Counted from the first letter of the stretch, positions 7,268 through 16,608 are shown. The stretch: 64,000 bases of DNA from Phycisphaerales bacterium Planc_01 (GCA_001603075.1 LVBB01000006.1:18888-82887), one strand, 5' to 3'. Program-made: numbers and translations. The notes: generated by a model from the letters alone, not told the origin.

Positions 7268-8652
7268 CGCTCGGCGAGATGCTTCTTCCAATAGGCGATG
7301 CGTTCCTTGACCTGTTCGGGCCCGGCGGCGCCGGCCGACGCGTAACGCTGCACCACGTGGCGAGCGCCAAGATAGTCGTACACGTCGGCGTCGATCTGCG
7401 GCGCGTGCTCTTTGAACGTCTCCAGCGGCACCTCCGACAGCGAACGTCCTTCCTTCTCGCACAGCGACACGAGCGCCCCGACGACGCCGTGGGCCGCCCG
7501 GAAGGGCACGCCCTTGCCCACCAGGTACTCGGCCAGCGCCGTGGCATCCAGGAAGCCGGCGTCCAGGCCGGCGGCGATCTTAACCGTCTTGAACTGCGTG
7601 TGGGCGACCACTGCGCGGGCCATCTCCAGCGAGGCACGAACGGTATCGGCGGCGGCGAACAGGTGGATTTTGTCCTCCTGCAAGTCACGGTTGTAGCCGG
7701 ACGGCTGGCCCTTGAGGATCGTCAGCATCCCGATCAGGGCGCCGTACAGCGAGCCGGTTTTGCCCCGCATCAGTTCGAGCACGTCGGGGTTGCGCTTCTG
7801 CGGCATCATGCTCGACGACGTGCAGAAGGCGTCGTCGATGCGAATGAAGTCGAACTCGTTCGAGGAGAAAAGAACCCAGTCCTCGGCGAACCTCGACAGA
7901 TGCGCGCCGATCAGGGCGCAATCGAAGACGAACTCGGCGCAGAAATCGCGGTCGCTGATCGCGTCGATGCTGCTGTGGGCGATGCCGGCAAAGGCCAACT
8001 GGCAGGCCGTACTGAGCCGGTCGATGGCCAGCGTCGAGCCGGCGACCGCCCCGCTGCCCAACGGCGAGACGTTCAGCAGATTGCGGCAGTTGGTCAGGCG
8101 GATGAAGTCGCGGTCGAGCTGCTCGACGAAGCTCAGCAGGTAGGCGCCGATGACGATGGGCTGGGCCCGTTGCAGGTGGGTGTAGGCGGGCATCAGGTCG
8201 TCGTCGTGCTTACCGGCCAGTTGGACGAAGGCCTTCTGGAGCTGGACGATGGCGGCCTGCTGGCCCTCGATCTCGTCGCGCAGCCACAGGCGGACGTCGG
8301 TGGCCACCTGATCGTTGCGGCTGCGGGCGGTGTGGAGCTTCTTGCCCGGCTCGCCGATCTTCTCGATGAGGGCTGCCTCGATGGCCATGTGGACGTCTTC
8401 ATGGGCCTTGTTGAAAGAGAACCGCCCGGCTTCGATCTGTTCGCTGATTTCAATCAGGCCGGTCTTGATTGCCTTCAATTCGGCATGTGTGATGAGTTTC
8501 CGCTCGGCCAGCATCGTGGCGTGTGCGATGGAGCCGACGATGTCGTACTTGTAGAGCCGCGTGTCATACGACAGCGACTCGACGTAGTTGACCGTCAGCT
8601 CGTCGGGGCCGGCGGCCAGCCGCTTCTCCCAGCTCCGCTGCTTTTCTGTCAT
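7264..8652 (-). CDS. argH: Argininosuccinate lyase
   Basis: A 462-residue enzyme of the fumarase/aspartase superfamily that splits argininosuccinate into arginine and fumarate, the last step of arginine synthesis. The signature loop SSSMMPQKRNPD is present, as are HTARSRNDQVATD and THLQRAQP. ATG 8652 has GGAG at a good distance; it starts with MTEKQRSWEKR and gives normal length. First gene of an argH-thiL operon. An imperfect palindrome, GTCCGGAGCATGCCGGAC, sits at 8675-8692 just upstream and could be an operator or leader hairpin. Confidence 0.95.
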   Translation of the reverse strand: MTEKQRSWEKRLAAGPDELTVNYVESLSYDTRLYKYDIVGSIAHATMLAERKLITHAELKAIKTGLIEISEQIEAGRFSFNKAHEDVHMAIEAALIEKIGEPGKKLHTARSRNDQVATDVRLWLRDEIEGQQAAIVQLQKAFVQLAGKHDDDLMPAYTHLQRAQPIVIGAYLLSFVEQLDRDFIRLTNCRNLLNVSPLGSGAVAGSTLAIDRLSTACQLAFAGIAHSSIDAISDRDFCAEFVFDCALIGAHLSRFAEDWVLFSSNEFDFIRIDDAFCTSSSMMPQKRNPDVLELMRGKTGSLYGALIGMLTILKGQPSGYNRDLQEDKIHLFAAADTVRASLEMARAVVAHTQFKTVKIAAGLDAGFLDATALAEYLVGKGVPFRAAHGVVGALVSLCEKEGRSLSEVPLETFKEHAPQIDADVYDYLGARHVVQRYASAGAAGPEQVKERIAYWKKHLAER

Positions 8653-9133
8653 CGTAGTGGCTCCAACAAGGTATGTCCGGAGCATGCCGGACTCATTCAC
8701 TCTGCATATCGAGGCGCGCCACCATTCTGCACGGCTATGCCTCCCGTCTGTGATCCGGACCTCTTCTTGGCATCGGCCGGCCGACCTATGACCACAAGAG
8801 TGCCGATACGCCCTGAACCCGGAGAACGCCACGATAGCGTACCCCCCCCTTGAGCGTCAATCAAAACCCCCGCGTGTCTGTCAGCCGGGGGGTATGCCCG
8901 AATTGAATGGTACGCCTGACGCCGATTTGCCGAACGGTTGGCCGGGGAAGAACCGACAGGTGTGTAGGCGAATGCCCTCATGGCGTTTCGAGCATTTTCC
9001 CTATGGCCATCGTCGGAAAACGCGCTATCGTAGCAGGATGCCGGTGTCGCAGGTGTGGGACGGGCCGGCAGATGCACAAAAGATCGCCGAAGATGATGCG
9101 TGTCGGGACGCACAAAAAAGTGGGACGGACCGG
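8653..9133. other. Gene-free divergent region
   Basis: The 481 bases separate argH (minus) from the regulator gene at 9134 (plus) and must carry both promoters. I see the palindrome at 8675-8692, a run of eight C near 8842 and a small hairpin (CCCCCG at 8867, CGGGGG at 8886) without a T-run. No RNA gene or convincing reading frame was recognised. Confidence 0.5.
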
Positions 9134-9760
9134 ATGATCGATCTGAAGGAGCGAGCGTACACGAGGGCGGGTCCTGGGGGCAGCGGATGCCGTCCTATCT
9201 TTTACGCCGACGGCGATGTCACGAGCACAGACGCCGTACGGGGGGCGCTTGACCGTGCGGGCGCTCCAGTAGCGTGCTTCTCTGTCTGCGAGGAGTGTCT
9301 TGCGTCGATACGCGGTGGTGGGTGTCGCCTGCTCGTTGCCAATGTTTCTGAGCCGGCAACTGAGGGGATCGATCTGCTGACCAAGGCGAAAGGCGTCGCG
9401 CCTTGGCTGCCCGTCATCGTGCTTGTGGAACCCGGGCAAATCGAGACAGCCGTCCGGGCGATGAAGGCCGGCGCCATCGATTGCATCGAGAAGCCGCCTC
9501 TGGCGGCCCGCCTGCTCTCGGCGGTGGAACAGGCCCTGCACTGCACGGCCACCCACCTGCCGCTGAAGCCCCTGACCGAGGTGGAGCAGAATGTGCTTCA
9601 TCTGATCCTGCAGGGCAGAACCAACGGACAGATCGCCATGGCTCTTCACCGATCCAGACGGACCGTGGAAGTCCATCGGGGCGATATCATGAGGAAGCTG
9701 GGTGCCCGCCACATTGTCGACCTCGTCCGCAACGCCACCCTGGCGGGTCTGGGTCGCTGA
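9134..9760 (+). CDS. FixJ/NarL-type regulator with degenerate receiver domain
   Basis: A 208-residue protein with a receiver-like domain (about residues 20-140) and a LuxR-type helix-turn-helix (about 146-205, with LTEVEQNVLHLILQGRTN, RTVEVHRGDIMRKLGA). It aligns over its length with the FixJ-like protein at 47670. The receiver active site is broken. The phospho-acceptor Asp is Asn70 (LLVANVS against LLITDVK). The switch Thr is Val98. The acidic pair keeps Asp26 but the second position is Gly27. Lys120 of IEKP remains. It probably binds DNA without Asp phosphorylation. ATG 9134 was chosen for normal length; longer upstream reading lacks homology. No partner kinase is adjacent. Confidence 0.8.
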   Translation: MIDLKERAYTRAGPGGSGCRPIFYADGDVTSTDAVRGALDRAGAPVACFSVCEECLASIRGGGCRLLVANVSEPATEGIDLLTKAKGVAPWLPVIVLVEPGQIETAVRAMKAGAIDCIEKPPLAARLLSAVEQALHCTATHLPLKPLTEVEQNVLHLILQGRTNGQIAMALHRSRRTVEVHRGDIMRKLGARHIVDLVRNATLAGLGR

Positions 9761-10016
9761 CTGGTTCGCGGATTTCGGCCTCTGCGGATGTGCGACACGG
9801 CCCTTCGCCATATCGTCGAGTCTGTGTCCCGATCCCCGGTCTTCCGATCCGTGTCACCATTGAGCCTTTCCCATCGCACACGTCGACCGGCGAATAGGTC
9901 TCGCATCTCGACCAAAGATCGGATAGGGTTCGTGGGACGATTCGGAGGTGGGCACGGGCCGTCTGAGACGGTCGGAGCCCGGCACGCAGCCTTTTTCTGT
10001 CATGGAGGCAGGCATC

Positions 10017-12908
10017 ATGCGACAGAGAGCTTTGTCCTCGCTTTGCAGAACTTGCATTGCATTGTTCGTGGCGGTCATCGTTTCCGAGCCCAACCTTGCC
10101 TCAGCGAGCGATGGACGCATTCGGCCCTACGAAGGCAATCCGCGCTATTGGCAATACCGGGGTCGGCCCGTGCTGCTGCTCGGCGGCAGCAAAGACGACA
10201 ACCTGTTCCAGATCCCCGACCTGAAGCAGCATCTCGACGAGATGGCCTCGGTGGGCGCGAACTACATCCGCAATACGATGAGCGACCGGTCGGACCATGG
10301 GTTCGAGGTTCATCCGTTCGCGCAGCGCGCCGATGGACGGTTCGATCTCGACCGCTGGAACGATGAGTACTGGCAGCGATTCGAGAATATGCTTGCATGG
10401 ACCGCCGAGCGCGACATCATCGTGCAGATCGAGCTCTGGGACAAGTGGGACATGCACGCCGAAATATGGATTGGCAATCCGTGGAACCCCGCCAACAACG
10501 TCAACTACACATACGACGAGACGGCTCTGGCGGCTGCTTATGCCCGGCCGACATACCGAGACGGCACGTCTCACGGAAAGCCCCACGACTTCTTCCTGAC
10601 GGTCCCTGCGTTGAATGATGACCGCATCCTCCTGTCCTATCAGCGGCGCTTTGTGGACAAGGTCCTCTCCTACAGCCTCCGTTGCGACCACGTGCTCTAC
10701 TGCGTCAGCAATGAGATCCACCCGCAGTACCCGCCGCAGTGGGGATGGTACTGGGCGGACTATCTCCGCCAGCAGGCTTCGGCCGCCGACCGCGAGATCG
10801 AAGTAGCCGAGATGTACTGGGCACTGGACCTGAAAGCCGAACAGCACCGCGCGTCTCTGGACCATCCGGACGTCTACAGCTTTTTCGAGGCCTCACAAAA
10901 CAGCGGCACCCTCGACCCGGAGGAGAACTGGCAGAACCTGCAGTTTGTGTACCGGCATCTGGGTTTTCGACCGCGTCCCATCAACAACACGAAGATATAC
11001 GGCGCCGACGGCGGATCGGCCTGGGCGGGCACGACACGCAATGCGCAGGAGAAGTTCTGGCGGAACATCATCGGTGGGTCGGCTTCCAGCCGGTTCCACC
11101 GTCCTGCCACCGGCCTGGGGCTCAGCGAGGCCGCCCGCGTGCACATCAAGAGTCTGCGCATGCTGACCGATGCGATGCAGGTCTTCACCTGCGAACCGCG
11201 AAACGATCTTCTCGTCGACCGCTCAGCGAACGAGGCCTACTGTCTTGCTGAGTTGGGCCGCCAGTATGCCGTCTACTTCCCGGACGGGGGCGAAGTGATG
11301 CTGGACATTTCGGCCGCCCGGGGATCGCTGCAAATGCGTTGGCTGGACATCGCCCGGAGTGTTTGGCGACCGTCACAAGCGGTTGCCGCCGGCGGAAAGG
11401 TGGAATTGAAGGCACCCGGCCGAGGCCACTGGGCGGTCATGCTCCAATCGGCGCCCGATGCCGATGAGGTGCATGGCAAGGGCCGCGTTCGCCCTTGGTC
11501 GGAGAACCCGCACTATCTGGCGTGGGGTGATACGCCCGTGTTTCCGCTGGGTGCGACCGGCTATCATAGTTGGACGCCCATCAGCCGGCCGGGGACCATG
11601 GACTTCCGGCAACAGTTGGATCGCCTCGCCGCTGTGGTCGCCGAGATCGGTAGCCCCCACGTCTGCGGATTCGTCCGGTGCCTTCCCTACGATCCAATGA
11701 ATCACATGCACGATGGCGCTGTGAAGGAGGTGTTGCAGCCGTGGTCGAGGCATGCCGACGGCCGGTATGATCTGGAGCGGTTCGAGCCGGCGTGGGAGGA
11801 ACGCCTGCGGGCCTTTCTGTCGGCGGCATTCGATCACCGCATCGTGGTCTCGCTGGAGATTTGGGACGACTGGTCGATCACGCGAGGACCGGGTGGGGCC
11901 TACGATCCCGGAGTAGGTGCCGCATGGAACGCCCATCCGTTCAACCCTCGCAACAACGTCAACTATGATGAGGGCATGCTGCCGGCCACCACAAGCGTCT
12001 GTGACGCCCCCTTCTACAGCACCATTCCTTCCCGCCGCAGCATTCAACCCGTCCTCGACCTTCAGAGACGCTATGTGGACCATCTGCTTGCCATTGCTTC
12101 GGATTACCCCAACGTTCTTATCAGCATCGCCAACGAAAGCCGGGCCCATCTGGAGTGGAGCCGATTCTGGGCTGAATACGTTCGGCAGCGGGTCCCCACA
12201 GGCACGATGATCGGTGAGATGCCCTCGACCAATCGCAAGGACGGGGGCGGCGAATGCGAACCCAGTTTCAGCCCGCTGACGCTCTGCACGGACAGCCGGT
12301 ACGACTACGTGGACATCTCACAAGGCGTCTCCGGCCACGAGTTTGGCAATCCCCGCGAGCAGGCGATTGGAGGCGGGCGGCGCATCCTGGAGTATCGCCG
12401 GGCGATGGCCGAAGTGGGGACACGTCGGCCGCTGATTGTCTCCAAGGACTACACACGCGGCCCCGACGGCGGGGACATAGTACTGTGGGGCCGTTTTGTC
12501 GGTGGCGCCGCAGCCGCGAGATTCCACCGCTTGGCGGGCGATCACCCGGAGTCGGTCAGCCGGTTCCAACATGAAGCGATTGCCCGCTTGGGACGATTCA
12601 TCGCCCAGGTGCCGTTTTGGCGGATGCATCCTGAGCCGGGCCTCGTGGCCAGGCTTCCAGCCGGCGCCGGCGTCAACGTTCTGGGCGAGTCGGGCGTCCA
12701 CTATGCCATTCAGTTGATCGGCGGCGACGATCGCGACAGCCTCGACGTGAACCTGCCGTCCGGCACGTGGGCGATCCAGTGGATCGATCCGGCCACCGGA
12801 AAAGAACTGGCCCGCTCCGAGGCAGATGCTGGTTCGACAGGCTTGAGGCTGGGTGTTCCCGCCGGATCCGATCACCGCATTGTCTATCTGGTGGCACAGC
12901 CGAGGTGA
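10017..12908 (+). CDS. Secreted protein of two homologous glycosidase-like halves
   Basis: A 963-residue exported protein (ATG 10017 behind GGAGG; signal peptide about 1-30 ending ASA). Two repeats of about 470 residues begin RIRPYEGNPRYW (34) and RVRPWSENPHYL (490). Each has an Ile-Glu-x-Trp-Asp strand (IELWDKWD, LEIWDDWS), a PxNNVNY segment and an Asn-Glu pair after a beta strand: E233 in VSNEIHP and E707 in IANESRA. The fold is probably a (beta/alpha)8 barrel of the GH-A type, each followed by a small beta domain. The Asn-Glu fits the acid/base. At the expected nucleophile strand both halves lack Glu and have Lys instead (NTKIYG, VSKDYT). The substrate is unknown; carbohydrate is likely. 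Confidence 0.7.
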   Translation: MRQRALSSLCRTCIALFVAVIVSEPNLASASDGRIRPYEGNPRYWQYRGRPVLLLGGSKDDNLFQIPDLKQHLDEMASVGANYIRNTMSDRSDHGFEVHPFAQRADGRFDLDRWNDEYWQRFENMLAWTAERDIIVQIELWDKWDMHAEIWIGNPWNPANNVNYTYDETALAAAYARPTYRDGTSHGKPHDFFLTVPALNDDRILLSYQRRFVDKVLSYSLRCDHVLYCVSNEIHPQYPPQWGWYWADYLRQQASAADREIEVAEMYWALDLKAEQHRASLDHPDVYSFFEASQNSGTLDPEENWQNLQFVYRHLGFRPRPINNTKIYGADGGSAWAGTTRNAQEKFWRNIIGGSASSRFHRPATGLGLSEAARVHIKSLRMLTDAMQVFTCEPRNDLLVDRSANEAYCLAELGRQYAVYFPDGGEVMLDISAARGSLQMRWLDIARSVWRPSQAVAAGGKVELKAPGRGHWAVMLQSAPDADEVHGKGRVRPWSENPHYLAWGDTPVFPLGATGYHSWTPISRPGTMDFRQQLDRLAAVVAEIGSPHVCGFVRCLPYDPMNHMHDGAVKEVLQPWSRHADGRYDLERFEPAWEERLRAFLSAAFDHRIVVSLEIWDDWSITRGPGGAYDPGVGAAWNAHPFNPRNNVNYDEGMLPATTSVCDAPFYSTIPSRRSIQPVLDLQRRYVDHLLAIASDYPNVLISIANESRAHLEWSRFWAEYVRQRVPTGTMIGEMPSTNRKDGGGECEPSFSPLTLCTDSRYDYVDISQGVSGHEFGNPREQAIGGGRRILEYRRAMAEVGTRRPLIVSKDYTRGPDGGDIVLWGRFVGGAAAARFHRLAGDHPESVSRFQHEAIARLGRFIAQVPFWRMHPEPGLVARLPAGAGVNVLGESGVHYAIQLIGGDDRDSLDVNLPSGTWAIQWIDPATGKELARSEADAGSTGLRLGVPAGSDHRIVYLVAQPR

Positions 12909-12975
12909 GCGATGCCGTCGGACCGCAAACCCCGCGGTCGGGTCGCGGCTCTGTTGTCGTCCTCCGGAAGGCCCC

Positions 12976-13004
12976 TTGCGAAATCCTGTCTCTTTGTGTA
13001 TTGT
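12976..13004 (+). promoter_or_regulatory. Sigma70-type promoter of the tsaC fusion
   Basis: TTGCGA at 12976-12981 and TATTGT at 12999-13004 are separated by 17 bases. The expected start of transcription falls at about 13011-13013, that is at the ATG itself. There is no Shine-Dalgarno sequence, so the message may be leaderless. Confidence 0.45.
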
Positions 13005-13012
13005 CGCGGCCT

Positions 13013-14134
13013 ATGACAGCAAAACTGATTCGAATTGATGGTTCTGAAGCCGATATGGAACACCTCGCCGCAGCGGCCGAAGTGGTGGACGCCGGGGGCT
13101 TGGTTGCCTTTCCGACAGAGACTGTCTATGGCATCGCCTGCCGGGCGACGCTGGACGCTGTCGCGCGTCTGGACAGCCTCAAGGGCAGAGACGCCGACAA
13201 GCACTACACGCTGCACATCGGCCGCAATGACGCCTATCGCGTGTACGTCCCCAAGACCGACCGCCGTGTGGAGAACCTGATCGGCCGCGCGTGGCCAGGG
13301 CCCCTGACCCTCGTTTTTGGACTTCACCCGGTCGAACTGAGCCGGCAGAAGGGTCAAGTCGGCGCTGATGCATTCGATATCCTGTACAAGGACGGCTCCA
13401 TCGGTATCCGCTGTCCACAGCATCCGGCGGCGGCGATGCTGCTGCAACTGACGCGCCACCCGGTAGTTGCGCCCAGCGCCAACCTGGGCGGTCACGACCC
13501 GGCCACGGAAGCCGACGAGGTTCTCGACCAGTTGGGCGACCAGGTGGACGTCATTCTCGACGGCGGTCCGTGCCGATACAGACGGAGCAGCACGGTGGCC
13601 AGAGTCGGCCGTCATGGCGTGGAGGTGCTGCGCGAGGGTGTCTACTCCGAGATGGATCTACGGTCGATGGCGAATATGACGTTCTTGTTTGTCTGCACGG
13701 GAAACACCTGCCGTAGTGCCATGGCCGAAGGGCTCTTCAAGACGCAACTGGCGAAAAAACTGGGATGCGGCGTTGACGAACTGGAGCGGAACGGTTACAA
13801 GGTGATCTCAGCGGGCATTATGAATATGGTTGGTGTTCCGGCGAGCAAGGGGGCTGTTTCGGCCTGTCGCCTGAAGGGAGTTGACATAACGAACCACACG
13901 AGCCGGCATTTGACCCGTTCCTTGGTCGAGGCAAGCGATGTCGTTTTCGGTATGACGTGGGCCCACTGCGAGGAGGTTCGCTCGCTTTCTTCCGACGGCG
14001 GTACAAAGTGTTCCCTGTTGGCGAACGACGTCGAGATCCCCGACCCGGTCGGGCAACCGCAGGAGTGCTTTGACAGGTGTGCTGACATCATTGAAGCGGC
14101 CATAACGGCGCGAATAGGTGAACTCGACATATGA
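13013..14134 (+). CDS. TsaC (YrdC) fused to low-molecular-weight protein tyrosine phosphatase
   Basis: A 373-residue two-domain protein. Residues 1-210 are a YrdC/TsaC domain (GGLVAFPTETVYGIAC, GRAWPGPLTLVF, SIGIRCPQHP, PSANLGG, RSSTVARV), which makes threonylcarbamoyl-AMP for the tRNA t6A modification. Residues 222-373 are a low-molecular-weight phosphatase: P-loop CTGNTCRS at 228-235 (C-x5-R) and the acid loop Asp344-Pro345 (IPDPVGQ). Both active sites look intact. There is no frameshift; the linker is DLRSMANM. The gene overlaps rpiB by ATGA. The start has no ribosome site but a promoter is placed right upstream. The phosphatase substrate is unknown. Confidence 0.88.
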   Translation: MTAKLIRIDGSEADMEHLAAAAEVVDAGGLVAFPTETVYGIACRATLDAVARLDSLKGRDADKHYTLHIGRNDAYRVYVPKTDRRVENLIGRAWPGPLTLVFGLHPVELSRQKGQVGADAFDILYKDGSIGIRCPQHPAAAMLLQLTRHPVVAPSANLGGHDPATEADEVLDQLGDQVDVILDGGPCRYRRSSTVARVGRHGVEVLREGVYSEMDLRSMANMTFLFVCTGNTCRSAMAEGLFKTQLAKKLGCGVDELERNGYKVISAGIMNMVGVPASKGAVSACRLKGVDITNHTSRHLTRSLVEASDVVFGMTWAHCEEVRSLSSDGGTKCSLLANDVEIPDPVGQPQECFDRCADIIEAAITARIGELDI

Positions 14135-14598
14135 AGGTAGCAGTCGGAAGCGACCATCGTGGCTTTGACGCCAAGCAGCAGACAAAAGCCATCGTCACCC
14201 AGATGGGGCATGAGTGCATCGATTTCGGGACCGACGGTACACATCCCGTGGACTATCCGGATCTGGCCTATATCGTCTCGAAGGCCGTCTCGGAGGGCCA
14301 GGCCGACCGCGCGATTCTGATCTGTGCTACCGGTCTGGGTATGAGCATCGCGGCCAACAAGGTCAAGGGAATTCGGGCGGCGCTGTGCCATGATGAGCTC
14401 AGCGCCCAGATCTCCCGCGATCATAACGACACAAACGTTCTATGCCTCTCCGGTGACCAGATCGGAGAGGTTCTCCTGCGGAAGATCGTCGAGGCCTGGC
14501 TCAGCACCGAATTCAGCGGCGGACGGCACCAACGACGGGTCGGGAAGATCATCGCAATTGAGGAAGGACGCGACCCCAGGGAGCTCAACAACACCTGA
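14131..14598 (+). CDS. rpiB: Ribose-5-phosphate isomerase B
   Basis: A 155-residue RpiB/LacAB-family sugar-phosphate isomerase interconverting ribose 5-phosphate and ribulose 5-phosphate. Motifs are VGSDHRGFDAK at the N-terminus, GTDGTHPVDYPDLA, the active-site loop ICATGLGMSIAANK and the ARxCHDE-like RAALCHDELSA. The active-site Cys sits in CATGLG rather than the common CGTGIG, a conservative change. It overlaps the tsaC fusion by four bases and is co-translated with it. It could also isomerise other pentose or hexose phosphates. Confidence 0.92.
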   Translation: MKVAVGSDHRGFDAKQQTKAIVTQMGHECIDFGTDGTHPVDYPDLAYIVSKAVSEGQADRAILICATGLGMSIAANKVKGIRAALCHDELSAQISRDHNDTNVLCLSGDQIGEVLLRKIVEAWLSTEFSGGRHQRRVGKIIAIEEGRDPRELNNT

Positions 14599-14640
14599 CC
14601 GCCGCGCCAGCGGAACCGACGATCTGGTGCACAGAGAGAT

Positions 14641-15492
14641 TCACCCTGCGCGATGAGGGGGTACGACAGGCTGTGCCTCCGGAGAGGCGGTCGCTGAGAT
14701 TTGTGCCTTCGTCCGGGCCGCACCGCGGGACAACTGCATGGCACAGATCCCGTCCAATTCGTGGAGCGTCCGCTCCAATTTCTCGCGGTATTGCGTGCGT
14801 TCGGCTGGCGTGATGCCCTTGGGAACCTCAATGGGCTCTCCGAAGGCCACGTGGACGCGGCCGAATGGTTTGACGATGACGAATCGATCCCAGCTCCTGA
14901 GCAGGCGCTTGCTCGTGGCATCGTAGCTTACCGGAATGATCCGCGCCCCGGTAATCTGAGCCAGTTTCACAATCCCTTCGTTTACATGGAAAGCCGGACC
15001 TCTCGGCCCGTCCGGCGTGATGGCAATGTTGCGCCCCTCGGCGATCTTCTCCGCCAATCGGCGGACGGCCCTCTGACCTCCTCGGCTGGTCGATCCTCTG
15101 ACGGCGTCCTGCTGCAGTTTGCGGACGAGAGCAGCCCCGTAATCCCCATCGCGACTGAGGCTGACGAGCATGGCGACCTTACGCTGTCGCGCGTGCCGGA
15201 CATAGAAGTAGACCAGATAGAACAGACGACTGTGCCAGAAGGCGAAGATGTTGCCCCCCTGCTCAACGTGCTCGTGGAAGATGTGTTCCCCCGTGACCGT
15301 CAGCCGATTGCTGCCGCATACACACCGCAGCAGGACGTTGAACGAGGACGCGAAGACGACGGTCAGGACTTTGTGCACCGACAGCTCCACGCGGGACCAC
15401 CCATGCGCGGCTCGCGCGATCCGGTATAACGATCCCACGACCTGCATTCTCGCCGTCGGCGCGACCTCCCGGCCGCTGTCTTCCACATGCAT
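14641..15492 (-). CDS. DUF374 lysophospholipid acyltransferase-like protein
   Basis: A 283-residue protein of the DUF374 branch of the glycerophosphate acyltransferase superfamily. Features are an N-terminal hydrophobic stretch (VLTVVFASSFNVLLRC), FAFWHSRLFY as a variant of the H-x4-D acyltransferase box, LVSLSRDGDYG, STSRGG and ITPDGPRGP. These proteins probably acylate a lipid at the inner membrane; in other bacteria relatives act near lipid A assembly. The exact acceptor is not known. ATG 15492 follows GGGAGA. It converges on rpiB with a 42-base gap. The C-terminal 25 residues are low complexity. Confidence 0.8.
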   Translation of the reverse strand: MHVEDSGREVAPTARMQVVGSLYRIARAAHGWSRVELSVHKVLTVVFASSFNVLLRCVCGSNRLTVTGEHIFHEHVEQGGNIFAFWHSRLFYLVYFYVRHARQRKVAMLVSLSRDGDYGAALVRKLQQDAVRGSTSRGGQRAVRRLAEKIAEGRNIAITPDGPRGPAFHVNEGIVKLAQITGARIIPVSYDATSKRLLRSWDRFVIVKPFGRVHVAFGEPIEVPKGITPAERTQYREKLERTLHELDGICAMQLSRGAARTKAQISATASPEAQPVVPPHRAG

Positions 15493-15657
15493 TCCCGGGT
15501 CTCCCGGCCTTCGTCACAGGCCAAACGCCTGTGAAACCATGTCCGTGCGACAGGTCCGTCGGCTACCCGCACCGGAGCATGCCGGGAACCCCACACGCAC
15601 CACCGATGTCGCAGCCGGCCCCGCATCAGGCCGCCCGATGTATCTGAGGGATCAAGC

Positions 15658-16299
15658 TCACTCGAGCTTCTGCTGCAATTGCTCGAGAACGGAACGAATC
15701 GCCACGATCTGGCTCTGCAGCTCCGTCATCTGCTGCGCCTGTACCTTCAACTTGTTGCCCAACTGCTCGATCTTTACCTGCGCTGCCTTGGCATCCGTCA
15801 CCGCCGCATCACGTGCCTTGCTCAGGGAGGCCACTTGCCTTTCGAGAAGCCCCCGTGTGTCCACGAGGTTCTCGACCATCACCTGAAGCTCATCACGCGA
15901 CTTCATCAAGTCGCCAACTCTCTGCTGAAGCTGGCCTTTGTCCTCACCCAGGTCGTCGATCTTCTTCTGCAAAGCGATTCGGGCCGCGGCCAACTCATCC
16001 ACCTTCGTGTTGAGCTGGTCGCGAGAGACGATCAACTCCTTCACTTGGCGCTGCAGTCTGTCCCGGGCCTCCGACGTACCCGCCAGATTGGATTCCGCCT
16101 CATCGAGCGAACTTTCGAGCTTCTCGATATCCTGCCGAAGGGCATCTCTCTGGGCCGTCGTCTCCTTGAGATTGGCCTTGAGTTCGTCGAGCTGTCCCTT
16201 CAGTTCCGAGTTCTCCGTGGTCGTGCCGTTGCAGCCGCACAGAACCAGAAGACCGATCAGCGTACCGACCCAGACAACCACACGTTTACTTTTCATCAT
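15658..16299 (-). CDS. Coiled-coil lipoprotein
   Basis: A 213-residue protein with a type II signal: basic start MMKSKR, hydrophobic core, then lipobox LVLCGC with the lipidated Cys near residue 23. The remainder is almost all heptad-rich coiled coil (repeated LKxxLxEx, RDQLxxKVDEL, RDELQxxVENL), with no globular domain. ATG 16299 sits behind GGAGGAGCGAA. It is likely anchored in the outer or inner membrane and extends into the periplasm as a spacer or scaffold. I cannot assign a function. It resembles envelope-spanning coiled-coil lipoproteins only in general design. Confidence 0.8.
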   Translation of the reverse strand: MMKSKRVVVWVGTLIGLLVLCGCNGTTTENSELKGQLDELKANLKETTAQRDALRQDIEKLESSLDEAESNLAGTSEARDRLQRQVKELIVSRDQLNTKVDELAAARIALQKKIDDLGEDKGQLQQRVGDLMKSRDELQVMVENLVDTRGLLERQVASLSKARDAAVTDAKAAQVKIEQLGNKLKVQAQQMTELQSQIVAIRSVLEQLQQKLE

Positions 16300-16608
16300 T
16301 TCGCTCCTCCTGCACTCGGCTTGAACCGAGGCGTATGCAGACCAAGTCTTTCCGCCACCACGGGCCAGACTCAATCGCCCGGATCCACCCTCAGGTCCTG
16401 CGTTTTGCTGCGATCCGTCAACAGCGCGAGGATATCCCACTGGCGCCCCCCGGTCAAGCGTTTTCTTGTCGGCACGGACAATTCAGAGGACACGGTGTGG
16501 TTTCTCCTCGCTCAGCAGGGCAGCCGTCTGGTCGGTGGGACCGCCCCGCAGCCCCTTGGAGAGCAAGAAATGGGGAAGACTCGGAGGAGGGCCGATGCCG
16601 TTGCCGGC
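16300..16608. other. Intergenic stretch between lipoprotein gene and accA
   Basis: The 309 bases contain no convincing coding region. Short open frames on both strands lack homology or start signals. This is the space for the lipoprotein promoter and the accA 3' end. No clear intrinsic terminator was found. Confidence 0.5.

Noticed and set aside
8867..8892. Hairpin CCCCCG...CGGGGG upstream of the degenerate regulator
   Set aside because: Six pairs, no T run and no gene ending nearby, so not a credible terminator.
12921..12939. GACCGC...GCGGTC hairpin after the duplicated barrel protein
   Set aside because: Short stem without a T run; too weak to call a terminator.
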